This document shows positions 24,635 to 32,370 of a stretch of DNA of 64,000 bases, piece after piece. The DNA comes from Streptomyces sp. CG 926 (GTDB lineage: Bacteria > Actinomycetota > Actinomycetes > Streptomycetales > Streptomycetaceae): positions 50,745 to 114,744 of the forward strand of contig NZ_QGGZ01000019.1 in NCBI RefSeq assembly GCF_003148825.1, written 5' to 3'. The notes beneath the pieces were generated by a model. The model was not told where the DNA came from. It saw only the letters and a list, made by a program, of their open reading frames with translations, and did no database searches. How positions within the stretch are numbered: the stretch's first letter is position 1; each line of letters starts with the position of its first letter. The position numbers were made by a program, and so were the translations under genes.

Positions 24635-25690
24635 TCAGCTCGCGGCGGCGGCCAGGACCCGGGGGGCGGCCGCGTGGGCGGTGGGGGCCCAGCTGAGGAG
24701 GGTGGAGCCCACCGACATGCCGCCGCCGAACCCGGACAGGAGTACCACGTCGTCCTCGGCGAGCAGGCCCCGGCGGTGGATCTCGTCGAGGGTGATGGCG
24801 ATGGACGCGGCGCCGGTGTTGCCGTAGCGGGCCAGCTCCAGGTGGAGGGCGGCGTTGTCCAGGCCGAGCGCCGGCCACACCTCGCCGATCATGACGGCGT
24901 TGGCCTGGTGCGGGACGAAGTGGTCGACGGAGCCGGCCGGCAGCCCGGTACGGGCGAGGAGCTCGGCGACGGCTGCGGGGAGGTTCTCCTGGACGAAGGC
25001 GCGGACTCCGCGGCCGTCCATGCGGAAGTGGTGCGCGCCTTCCTCCAGGGTGCGGGCGGAGGCGGGGCGGCGGCTGCCGCCGGCCGGGACGCCGATCAGT
25101 TCGTGCTGGTCGCCGCGGGTCAGCAGGCTGGTGCCGAGCATGCCGTGGCCGGAGGGCGAGGGGCCCAGGACGGCGGCGCCCGCTCCGTCGCCGAAGAGGA
25201 TGGCCGTCCTGCGGTCGGTGTGGTCCAGGATCCGGGAGTAGATGTCGGCGCCGATCACCAGGCCGTGGGCGCCGGGCTCGGCGCGCAGGAGGCGTTCGGT
25301 GACCGTCAGGGCGCAGACGAAGCCGCTGCAGACGGAGTTGACGTCGAAGGCGGCGGCGCCCGCGGCGCCGAGCAGGTGTTGGACCACCGCGGCGGTGGCG
25401 GGTTGAGGCTGGTCGGGGGTGGAGGTGGCGACCACGATGTAGGAGAGGTCGTGCGGGCGGATGCCCGCCTGCTCCAGGGCGCGGCGGCCCGCGTGGGCGG
25501 CGAGGTCGGAGGTGGCCTCGTGCGGGGCGGCGTGGCGGCGTTCGTGGATGCCGGTCTTGCGCACGATCCACTCGTCGCTCACTCCGGTGGTGTGTGCCAC
25601 CTCGTCGTTGCCGACGATCTGCTCGGGCAGGTAGGAGCCGGTGGCCAGGACCGCTATCGGGTGGGCCGCCGCGTGGGGTCCGTTCGTCAC
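24635..25690 (-). CDS. 3-oxoacyl-ACP synthase III (FabH-like)
   Basis: 351 residues from GTG 25690. The full KAS III catalytic set is present: Cys121 in VNSVCSGFVC, His261 in FVPHQAN and Asn291 in YGNTGAAS. GFGGGMSVGSTLLSW near the end is normal for FabH. It would condense an acyl-CoA starter with malonyl-ACP to give a beta-ketoacyl-ACP. It is the last gene of a coupled set (its GTG overlaps the HAD stop as GTGA) with an AfsA-type enzyme, so it probably supplies that enzyme with beta-ketoacyl substrate. Confidence 0.95.
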   Translation of the reverse strand: MTNGPHAAAHPIAVLATGSYLPEQIVGNDEVAHTTGVSDEWIVRKTGIHERRHAAPHEATSDLAAHAGRRALEQAGIRPHDLSYIVVATSTPDQPQPATAAVVQHLLGAAGAAAFDVNSVCSGFVCALTVTERLLRAEPGAHGLVIGADIYSRILDHTDRRTAILFGDGAGAAVLGPSPSGHGMLGTSLLTRGDQHELIGVPAGGSRRPASARTLEEGAHHFRMDGRGVRAFVQENLPAAVAELLARTGLPAGSVDHFVPHQANAVMIGEVWPALGLDNAALHLELARYGNTGAASIAITLDEIHRRGLLAEDDVVLLSGFGGGMSVGSTLLSWAPTAHAAAPRVLAAAAS

Positions 25691-26379
25691 GTTCTCGTCT
25701 CCTGTTGTCGGGGTCGGTCGGCCGCTCGGGTGTCGGGCAGCCGCTCCCATCCGGCCAGCTGCGCGTGTGCGGTCAGGACGGGGTCCGAGCCGACGACCAC
25801 GGGGTGGCCGACGGAGCGCAGGAGGTCGAGGTCGCTGCTGTGGTCCCCGTAGGCCGAGCAGTGCGCGAGGTCGAGGCCGTGGATCGCGGCGACGGCGTGG
25901 GCGGTGCGGCCTTTGGTCGCGCCGATCAGCGGGGTGACGACCTCGCCGGTGAGGAGGCCGTCGCGGATCACGGGTCGGGTGCCGAAGGCCCGGTCGGCGC
26001 CGAGGTGTTCGGCGATCGGGTCCAGGCAGGCGAAGAAGGATCCGGAGACCAGGACGGTCAGGTCGCCGTTGCGTCGGTGGGCGCCGAAGCGGGCGGTGGG
26101 GGCCGGGACGAAGGGGGCGCCGGCCAGTTCGTGGGTGAACCAGGCTCGGCCGGAGGCTGCCAGGGATGCCGCGCTCTCCCCCGTGTAGAGGCGGTAGTAG
26201 CGGCGGTTGACCTCGGCGCGTGGGGCGCCGTCGGCGGCGGCGCGGTGGAGGGTGGCGGTGAGGCGCTCGTAGGTGCCGGGGGCCGCTCCCCGGCGTTCCA
26301 GGTGGAACGCCAGGAAGCGGAACATGGTCTTGAAGCCGATCAGTGTCTCGTCGACGTCGAAGAAGGCGGCGGCGGTCAT
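25687..26379 (-). CDS. HAD-IB family phosphatase
   Basis: 230 residues from ATG 26379, overlapping the AfsA-like stop as ATGA. HAD motifs: I AAFFDVDETLI (nucleophile Asp, DxDET), II LTVLVSGSFFACL, III Lys in GATKGRTAHAVA, IV YGDHSSDLDLL. The helical cap resembles SerB/HAD-IB enzymes. Between an AfsA-type enzyme and a KAS III it is a good candidate for removing the phosphate left after AfsA condenses a beta-ketoacyl thioester with DHAP; this role is inferred from context. Confidence 0.92.
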   Translation of the reverse strand: MTAAAFFDVDETLIGFKTMFRFLAFHLERRGAAPGTYERLTATLHRAAADGAPRAEVNRRYYRLYTGESAASLAASGRAWFTHELAGAPFVPAPTARFGAHRRNGDLTVLVSGSFFACLDPIAEHLGADRAFGTRPVIRDGLLTGEVVTPLIGATKGRTAHAVAAIHGLDLAHCSAYGDHSSDLDLLRSVGHPVVVGSDPVLTAHAQLAGWERLPDTRAADRPRQQETRT

Positions 26380-27467
26380 CGCGGGGTCCGGACGCGGGCG
26401 AGGTCGAGTGTGAGCAGGCACAGGCTCTCGCCGTCCTGGTGGGCCTCCACGCGTACCGGTATGCGGTCGGTGTCGGGTGTGCTCTCGTCGCCGAGTTCGA
26501 CGATCCCGCCCTGGGTGTAGTAGGAGGCGCTCTCGCCCGGGCGGCCGGCGTCGCGGTGGTCGCCGACGACGGCGGTGAGGGTGGCGGGGCTGTCGAGTTC
26601 ACCGAACCGGCTGAAGGTGACGGCCAGGTCGGTCGGGTAGGTGCGGGAGGGTGACATGCCGCGGACGTCGAGGGCTCCGTAGAGGGCGATCTGGCGGGCG
26701 GCCTCGGCGATGACCATGCCGGGCAGGTGGTCCTGCGGGTGGTCGAACATGCTGGGGTGGCCGCCGGGGGTGCGGATCCCGGCGGTCAGGGTGTCTCCGG
26801 CGACCTCGATGCCGGTGAGGACGACGTTGTCGGCGTTGGCCCGGCCCACGCGGTAGGGCTCGACGGGTGCGCCGACGGCGCTGCCGGGCCGCGGGTGGTC
26901 GGCGGAGGAGGGCAGTGGTCTCTGGTCGCGGTTGCGCAGGCGCAGCGCCGTGTAGGACTCGGGGGACTTGAAGCGCAGGCCGATGCCGGCGCGGCCGATG
27001 CTGAGGTCACCGACGCGCAGGTCCACGTCGTAGTCGAGGCCGTTGGTGCGGCCCTCGCGGACGTAGTGGTTGCTGGTGGTGACGTGGAGGGTCAGTTGGC
27101 AGGGGGTGGGGCCGACGGCTATCCGGTCGGGGCGGGTGAGGTGGACGCGCAGGTGGGTGAGGATGAACTTGTCCGTCCGGGGCACCGAGAAGTAGGCGTG
27201 GGCGCCGGCGAGGGCGGCCTGTCGGCAGGCCTCCAGCAGCAGGACCGGGTCGTAGACGTTGGGGTTCAGCAGGTGGTCGCCGTAGTAGGCGTGGGAGCGC
27301 GGCAGTTGGGCGGCGGCGACGTACGAGGGTCCGCCGAGGGGTCGTAGGTCGGTGAGGAAGACTTCGCCGAGCGAGTCCCGGTGGACCAGTGTGCGGTCGA
27401 CGGTACGGCTGTAGCTCAGCTCAAGTGCGGCGAGGTCCTGTTCCAGCGGCGAGGGTGCGGTGGTCAC
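26376..27467 (-). CDS. AfsA/ScbA/BarX-type hotdog enzyme (butyrolactone-type biosynthesis)
   Basis: 363 residues, ATG 27467. Two A-factor hotdog repeats: RTLVHRDSLGEVFLTDL (conserved His-Arg near 28-33) with DPVLLLEACRQAALAGAHAYF, and a second copy with NVVLTGIEVAGD and HLPGMVIAEAARQIALYG. The family joins beta-ketoacyl-ACP to dihydroxyacetone phosphate in gamma-butyrolactone, butenolide and furan signal synthesis. It is coupled to the phosphatase downstream and preceded by a KAS III-like gene. No ArpA-type receptor gene is in the window, which is unusual for a signalling locus. Confidence 0.93.
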   Translation of the reverse strand: MTTAPSPLEQDLAALELSYSRTVDRTLVHRDSLGEVFLTDLRPLGGPSYVAAAQLPRSHAYYGDHLLNPNVYDPVLLLEACRQAALAGAHAYFSVPRTDKFILTHLRVHLTRPDRIAVGPTPCQLTLHVTTSNHYVREGRTNGLDYDVDLRVGDLSIGRAGIGLRFKSPESYTALRLRNRDQRPLPSSADHPRPGSAVGAPVEPYRVGRANADNVVLTGIEVAGDTLTAGIRTPGGHPSMFDHPQDHLPGMVIAEAARQIALYGALDVRGMSPSRTYPTDLAVTFSRFGELDSPATLTAVVGDHRDAGRPGESASYYTQGGIVELGDESTPDTDRIPVRVEAHQDGESLCLLTLDLARVRTPR

Positions 27468-27549
27468 GTGCGGAACCTGCTTTCTCGGGTGGTGTGCTGT
27501 TCGTGCTGCTTGTGCGTCTCGTCCTGTGCGTGGTCGTCCGTCCGGGTGG

Positions 27550-28596
27550 TCAGCGGCGTTCCAGGAGCACTCCTGTCCAGGTGAATCCGGCTCCCGCGCC
27601 CAGCAGGAGGACCCGGTCGCCGGTGTCGAAGGTGTGGTGGTGTTCGAGGTGGTCGAGGCCGGCGATCTGGTCGCCGCTGCCGAGGTGGCCGACGGTGGCG
27701 CCGAAGTCCCACAGGGACCTGTCGGCGCCGCCGGGGAATTCGGGGAAGTAGTTCTCCTGGAGCAGGGGCAGGCCCAGGTTGGGGTAGACGACGTGGCGTG
27801 GTGCGGGGTCGGTGCCGTGGGGCAGGAGGACCTCGCGGATCTCGCGGACCGCTCGGCGGGTGGCTTCGCGCAGGCTGTCGGTGCCGTGGGCGGCGAGGTA
27901 GCGCTTCTTGGCGGCGCGCACGTCGTGTTCGGCGCCGAACAGGGCGCGGGTCTCGGGGGCCGGTTCGTCGAGGCGGTGCAGTCCTTCGAGTTCCGGGTCG
28001 CTGACGCTGTGGGTGGTCAGGACGCGCCAGCCGGGGGCCTGCCCGGTGGTGGGGGTGTCGGCGGTCAGGACGGCGGCGGCCGCTCCGTCGCCGTAGACGA
28101 TGCCGTAGTCGGCGGTGAACCGGTCGAAGCCGGAGGCGGCGAAGCGGTCGGTGGCCACGATGAGGGCGGTGCGTCGGCCTTCGGCGGACAGGAGGTCGGC
28201 GGCGAGGTCCAGGACGAGGAGTTGGGCGTTGCAGCCCTGGGCGACGGTGAAGGGCAGGGCGCGGGTGGCGCCGAGTCGGGACTGGAGCCAGGAGGCCGGG
28301 GACCACAGGCGTTGGTGGCCGTGCCGGTGGATGGCGGTGACCGCGATGAGGTCGATGTCCTTCGGTTCGGTTCCGGCGGCGGCCAGGGCCCGTTCGGCGG
28401 CGACCAGGGCCATGTCGCCGGGGTAGAGGCTCTCCTCGGCGGCGATGGTGCGGTAGCCGGTGGCGCGGATGCGTTCGGCGTCGGCGTCGGGGTGGCGGGC
28501 GGCTTCGGCGGTCAGGTCGAGGCGCCGCTCGGGGAGGTAGCTGCCGGTGCCGGTGATGCTGATGCCGGCCGGGGGGCGGGGTGGGGCCGTGGTCAT
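27550..28596 (-). CDS. KAS III-like enzyme with altered active site (CerJ/acyltransferase-like)
   Basis: 348 residues from ATG 28596, overlapping the monooxygenase stop as ATGA. Thiolase fold with the nucleophile Cys122 in TVAQGCNAQLLVL. The usual His (PHQAN) position reads YPNLG (Asn273), and the usual Asn (GNTG) position reads VGHLGSGDQ (His304, Asp309). Several KAS III relatives in antibiotic clusters with such changes transfer acyl groups instead of making carbon-carbon bonds. Acyl transfer or starter selection is therefore as likely as condensation. It is separated by 82 bases from the AfsA-like gene. Confidence 0.88.
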   Translation of the reverse strand: MTTAPPRPPAGISITGTGSYLPERRLDLTAEAARHPDADAERIRATGYRTIAAEESLYPGDMALVAAERALAAAGTEPKDIDLIAVTAIHRHGHQRLWSPASWLQSRLGATRALPFTVAQGCNAQLLVLDLAADLLSAEGRRTALIVATDRFAASGFDRFTADYGIVYGDGAAAAVLTADTPTTGQAPGWRVLTTHSVSDPELEGLHRLDEPAPETRALFGAEHDVRAAKKRYLAAHGTDSLREATRRAVREIREVLLPHGTDPAPRHVVYPNLGLPLLQENYFPEFPGGADRSLWDFGATVGHLGSGDQIAGLDHLEHHHTFDTGDRVLLLGAGAGFTWTGVLLERR

Positions 28597-30194
28597 GCCG
28601 CCTCCTTCTCGGTTTCGGCGGTGGCGCCGGTGGCGCCGGTGGTGGTGTCCGGGTGGGCGCCGGCGGTGCGGGCGACGTGGCCGTCTGGGCGTACGAGGAC
28701 GGCGGTGGTGCCGGTGGGGAGCCAGGCGCGCTGGGTCGGGGTGAGTTCGGCGGTGCGGGTGAGCGGGGGCAGGTGGGTGCGGTCGGGCTCGGCTCCGGGC
28801 AGGTGCAGCCAGGTGTGGTGGCCGGGTTCGGGGCGGTGGCCGGGGACGCGGGCGCCGGGGTGCAGTCGGTGGCGGGTGCGGGGCGGCAGCGCGGGCTGCC
28901 CGGTGGTGGCGTCCCCGGGCACGATGCCCTCGGCGGCGTCCTCGACCGGGACGGCGGCGGGCGCGGCGCCCTCGACGGCGGCGGCGGTGGGTGTGGTGTA
29001 GCGGAGGTAGAGCTGGCTCCAGGCTTCCGCGTATCCGGTCAGTGCCTCCTGTACGGAGCTTCGCGCCGGCGCGGTGGTGGCGTGGCGCATCGCGTCGAGG
29101 AGTGGGAGGACGCCGGTGGTGCGGGCGACCTCGGCGGCGGCGGCGCGGCGTTCGCGGTCGTAGTCGGCGAGGAGGGCGGTCCGGGCGTCGCCGCAGGGGG
29201 TGGCGAGGCGCCAGGCCAGGGCCCAGGCGTCGCCGAAGCCGGTGTTCATGGCCTGGCCGCCGGCGGGTGAGTTGAGGTGGGCGGCGTCTCCGGCCAGGAC
29301 GGTCCGGCCGTAGGTGAAGCGCTCGGCGAGGCGTTCGTGGACCTGGTAGTGGGCGATGCGGTCGACGCGTTCGAAGCGCAGGGTGGGTCCGTGGCCCAGG
29401 GTGTCGACGCTCTCCTGGAAGTGCCGGGCGCTCAGTTCGCTGTCCCGGTCGAGCGATTCGGGCGAGACGGGTCCGGCGATGCGTACGGTGCCGTGCGGCA
29501 GCGGCAGCAGGGAGACGGCGCCCGCGGGGCCGATGTACATGGCGGAGGCGTCCGGGTCGGTGGGCAGGAGCGGGGCGCCTTCGGCGAGGAGGTAGGCCAT
29601 GGGGTAGGTGATGCCGGGGAAGTCGATGCCCAGGGCGGTGCGGACCGCGCTGCTCGCGCCGTCGGCTCCCACGAGGTGGTGGGCGGTGATGGTGTGCGGG
29701 GTGCCGGTGCCGGTGTCGGTGTCGGTGTCGGTGACGGTCCGGGCGGTGACGCCGTGTTCGTCCTCCTGGTGGCCGGTGTAGCGCAGGCCGCGCAGGAGCC
29801 GGCCGCCGGTGGCGGTGAAGTGGTCGGCGAGGACCGCTTCGACCTCGGGCTGCGGGACGTTGACGTAGTAGGGGAAGGCGGTGTCGAGTCCGGTGAAGTC
29901 CACGGTGAACAGGGCTTCGTGGTGGGTGTGGAAGTCGATGCGGGTCCGGCGTACGCCTCTGTCCTCGACGGCGGTGCGCAGGCCCAGGGTGTCGAGGATC
30001 TCCAGTGCGGCGGCGTGCACCATGACCGCGCGGGTGCGGGGGTCGATGTCGTCGCGTCGGTCGATGACGGTGCAGTCGACGCCGTGGTGGCGCAGGAGGC
30101 AGCCCAGCATCAGTCCGGTCGGGCCGGCGCCGACGACCAGGACGTCGGTGGTGGGCCGGTCGTTCGCCCGGGCGCTCGGGGTGTTCCGGTTCAT
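28593..30194 (-). CDS. FAD-dependent aromatic-type monooxygenase
   Basis: 533 residues, ATG 30194. p-Hydroxybenzoate hydroxylase/PheA-TfdB fold: FAD fingerprint VLVVGAGPTGLMLGCLL (about 19-35), DG motif LVGADGASSAVRTALG, and GD motif TVLAGDAAHLNSPAGGQAMNTG split around the flavin ribityl site. The C-terminus is a shortened thioredoxin-like domain (about 400-533) with a Thr/Ala-rich end. Such enzymes hydroxylate aromatic or enolic rings, and some do Baeyer-Villiger oxidations in polyketide pathways. Its stop overlaps the KAS III-like start, so the two are cotranslated. Confidence 0.92.
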   Translation of the reverse strand: MNRNTPSARANDRPTTDVLVVGAGPTGLMLGCLLRHHGVDCTVIDRRDDIDPRTRAVMVHAAALEILDTLGLRTAVEDRGVRRTRIDFHTHHEALFTVDFTGLDTAFPYYVNVPQPEVEAVLADHFTATGGRLLRGLRYTGHQEDEHGVTARTVTDTDTDTGTGTPHTITAHHLVGADGASSAVRTALGIDFPGITYPMAYLLAEGAPLLPTDPDASAMYIGPAGAVSLLPLPHGTVRIAGPVSPESLDRDSELSARHFQESVDTLGHGPTLRFERVDRIAHYQVHERLAERFTYGRTVLAGDAAHLNSPAGGQAMNTGFGDAWALAWRLATPCGDARTALLADYDRERRAAAAEVARTTGVLPLLDAMRHATTAPARSSVQEALTGYAEAWSQLYLRYTTPTAAAVEGAAPAAVPVEDAAEGIVPGDATTGQPALPPRTRHRLHPGARVPGHRPEPGHHTWLHLPGAEPDRTHLPPLTRTAELTPTQRAWLPTGTTAVLVRPDGHVARTAGAHPDTTTGATGATAETEKEAA

Positions 30195-30227
30195 CGGTGC
30201 GTCGCCTTTCTGTGCGTTCGGGCGTGG

Positions 30228-30270
30228 CCGTCGCCGGGGGCCCCGGGGGTGGTGTGGCCCCCGGCGACGG
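30228..30270 (-). terminator. 15-bp perfect hairpin between the MFS and monooxygenase genes
   Basis: CCGTCGCCGGGGGCC (30228-30242) pairs fully with GGCCCCCGGCGACGG (30256-30270) around a 13-base loop. It lies 25 bases past the MFS stop and about 34 bases before the monooxygenase start on the minus strand. It should end or attenuate the MFS transcript. It has no T tract. Confidence 0.6.
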
Positions 30271-30294
30271 TCGTTCGGTGCCGGCCGGGGTGGG

Positions 30295-31767
30295 TCAGTG
30301 CCGGGCGGCGGTGCGGCGGTTGCGGAGGAAGACGGCGACCAGCAGGGCGACGCCGATGAGGATCAGGCCGTTGACGAGGATGGCGAGGTTGATGCCGGAC
30401 AGGGTGGCGGCCTTGACGGGTTCGCTCGAGAGGCTGCGGATCTGGGCGGTGGCGATGGCGCTCATGATCGGGATGCCGATGGTGATGCTGACCTGCTGGG
30501 TGAGGGTGGTGATGCCGGTGGCCAGGCCCTGCTGTTCGTTGGGCAGGCCCGAGGTGGCGGTGACCATGAAGCCGACGATGGCGGCGACGTGGGCGTAGCT
30601 GCTGAGGAAGGCCAGGCCCAGGACTCCGTAGAGCCAGCCGCGGGCGTCACCGGCGAAGAACAGGGTGCCGACGGTGATGCCCTGGACGAGGAGGCCGGCG
30701 ACGAGGACGGCCCGGCTGCTGCCGAGGGCGCCGATCCAGCGGGGGGCGGTGACGCCGCCGAGGAAGGCGCCGACGCCGAGGACGCCGAAGGTCAGGCCGG
30801 TCGCGATGGCGGAGTAGCCGAGGACTTCCTGCAGGTAGAGGGTGAGCAGGAAGATCATGGCGGTGAAGCCGACGAAGGTGGCGGCGCCGCCGATGTTGCC
30901 CCAGGTGACGCTGCGGCGGCCGAGGATGCGCAGGGGTGCCAGCGGCTCGCTCGCGTTGAGCTCCACGAAGCCGAAGACGACCAGGAGGGCGACGCCGACG
31001 GCGAGGGAGATCAAGGTGGTGGGGTCGCCCCAGCCGTACTGGCCCGCGGCGGAGATGCCGTACACCAGGGCGATGAGGCCGGCGCTGACGGACACGGCGC
31101 CGGGGATGTCGAGCTTGCCGCCCGAGGAGCGGGAGCCGGCCTTGATCAGCATGGGGGTGACGACGATCAGCAGGATGCCGATGGGGATGTTGATGAAGAA
31201 GCCCCAGCGCCAGCTCAGGGTGTCGGTGAGCAGGCCGCCCAGGATGGCGCCGCAGGTGAAGCCGGCGGAGAGCATGGCGCCGTTGAGGCCCAGTGCGCGG
31301 TCGCGCAGGGGTCCTTCGGGGAAGGAGGTGATGAGCAGGGCGAGGCCGGCGGGGGTGACCATGGCGGTCGCGAGGCCTTGTGCCACTCGGGCGGCGAGCA
31401 GGGGGCCGGCGTCGTCGACGAGGCCGCCGGCCAGGGAGGAGAGGGTGAGCAGGACGAGGCCGGCGAGGAAGACCTTGCGGGCTCCGATCAGGTCGGCGAT
31501 CCGGCCGAAGAGCAGGCTGAACCCGGCGGCGCTGAGCGCGAAGGCGGTGGCGATCCACTGCAGGTTCTCGGTGGCGAAGTCGAGCTCGCGGCCGATGACC
31601 GGGACCGCCACGTTCATGATGGAGAAGTCCACCGCCAGGGTGAACTGCGCGCCGAGGAGCAGGAGCAGGATGAGCGTCTGGCGCTTCGTCATCTTCTCCG
31701 ACGCGGGGGCCGCCGGGCCGGGCGACTGATCTGCCCGAGTCTCCTCGGGGCTGTTGACCGTTGACAT
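30295..31767 (-). CDS. MFS drug exporter, DHA2-like
   Basis: 490 residues, ATG 31767. About 14 transmembrane segments begin after a 25-residue polar N-terminus. Segment 1 has FTLAVDFSIMNVAVPVIG, and the loop after segment 2 carries motif A as LLFGRIADLIGARKVFLAG. Motif C-like GFTCGAILGGLL is in segment 5. This is the first gene of the leftward set and is divergent from the SnoaL-like gene. It probably exports the locus product or an intermediate. Confidence 0.94.
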   Translation of the reverse strand: MSTVNSPEETRADQSPGPAAPASEKMTKRQTLILLLLLGAQFTLAVDFSIMNVAVPVIGRELDFATENLQWIATAFALSAAGFSLLFGRIADLIGARKVFLAGLVLLTLSSLAGGLVDDAGPLLAARVAQGLATAMVTPAGLALLITSFPEGPLRDRALGLNGAMLSAGFTCGAILGGLLTDTLSWRWGFFINIPIGILLIVVTPMLIKAGSRSSGGKLDIPGAVSVSAGLIALVYGISAAGQYGWGDPTTLISLAVGVALLVVFGFVELNASEPLAPLRILGRRSVTWGNIGGAATFVGFTAMIFLLTLYLQEVLGYSAIATGLTFGVLGVGAFLGGVTAPRWIGALGSSRAVLVAGLLVQGITVGTLFFAGDARGWLYGVLGLAFLSSYAHVAAIVGFMVTATSGLPNEQQGLATGITTLTQQVSITIGIPIMSAIATAQIRSLSSEPVKAATLSGINLAILVNGLILIGVALLVAVFLRNRRTAARH

Positions 31768-31829
31768 GAGAGACCTTTCAACTTCCTGCCGGTTGGGGTG
31801 CTTCGAGCATCCGCGCGGTGTGGGGGGCT

Positions 31830-31875
31830 AGCCAGTACCCGCTGTTTCATAGGGCTGCGGTGGGTACCACTGGCT
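31830..31875. promoter_or_regulatory. Imperfect inverted repeat in the divergent MFS/SnoaL promoter region
   Basis: AGCCAGTACCC (31830-31840) faces GGGTACCACTGGCT (31862-31875). The arms share AGCCAGT and ACCC but the right arm has three extra bases. It is centred in the 150-bp region between the two divergent operons and could bind one regulator acting on both, for instance one of the XRE proteins at 36-38 kb. Confidence 0.4.
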
Positions 31876-31917
31876 GGGTCTGTCTCATGTGGCCCGGCCG
31901 TGAATACGTTTCGGGGC

Positions 31918-32316
31918 ATGACGAAATCCACACTCTCCGTAGTCGAAGACTTCTTCGGTCGGCTCGGTGCAGGCGAGGCCGACCGGGCGCTCGAACTGCT
32001 CGCGGAGCCCCTCGACTGGTTCACTCCCGGTGACACCGCGCTGATCCCGTGGATGGGGCGGCGTACCACCCGCGGCGAGGTCGCAGACTTCTTCGAGCAG
32101 GCGGGTGCGAACCTCACGCCGGAGGAGTTCGCGATCGAGCGGATCCTGGCGGAGGACGGGACCGCGGTGGCGCTGGGGCGCTTCCGTTACCGGGTGAACG
32201 CCACCGGTCGGTCGTTCGCCTCGCGGTTCGCGGTCGAACTGCACGTCAGCGACGGGTTGATCACCCGCTACCACATGCACGAGGACAGCTACGCCATCTC
32301 CTTGGCCTTCCTCTGA
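31918..32316 (+). CDS. SnoaL-like (NTF2-fold) protein
   Basis: 132 residues from ATG 31918. Cone-shaped alpha+beta barrel: STLSVVEDFFGRLGAGEADRAL (helices 1-2), WFTPGDTALIPWMGRRTTRG, and three strands (FAIERILAEDGTAVALGRF, SFASRFAVELHVSDG, ITRYHMHEDSYAISLAF). The family contains polyketide cyclases, hydroxylases and ketosteroid isomerase-like enzymes that act by acid-base chemistry. It is the first gene of the rightward set; a ring closure or isomerisation of the product is plausible but not shown. Confidence 0.88.
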   Translation: MTKSTLSVVEDFFGRLGAGEADRALELLAEPLDWFTPGDTALIPWMGRRTTRGEVADFFEQAGANLTPEEFAIERILAEDGTAVALGRFRYRVNATGRSFASRFAVELHVSDGLITRYHMHEDSYAISLAFL

Positions 32317-32370
32317 GCCGTCCGGCCCACTTCGATCCGGCTTCGGACGGCGAGCGCGAAAGAGGCTTCG

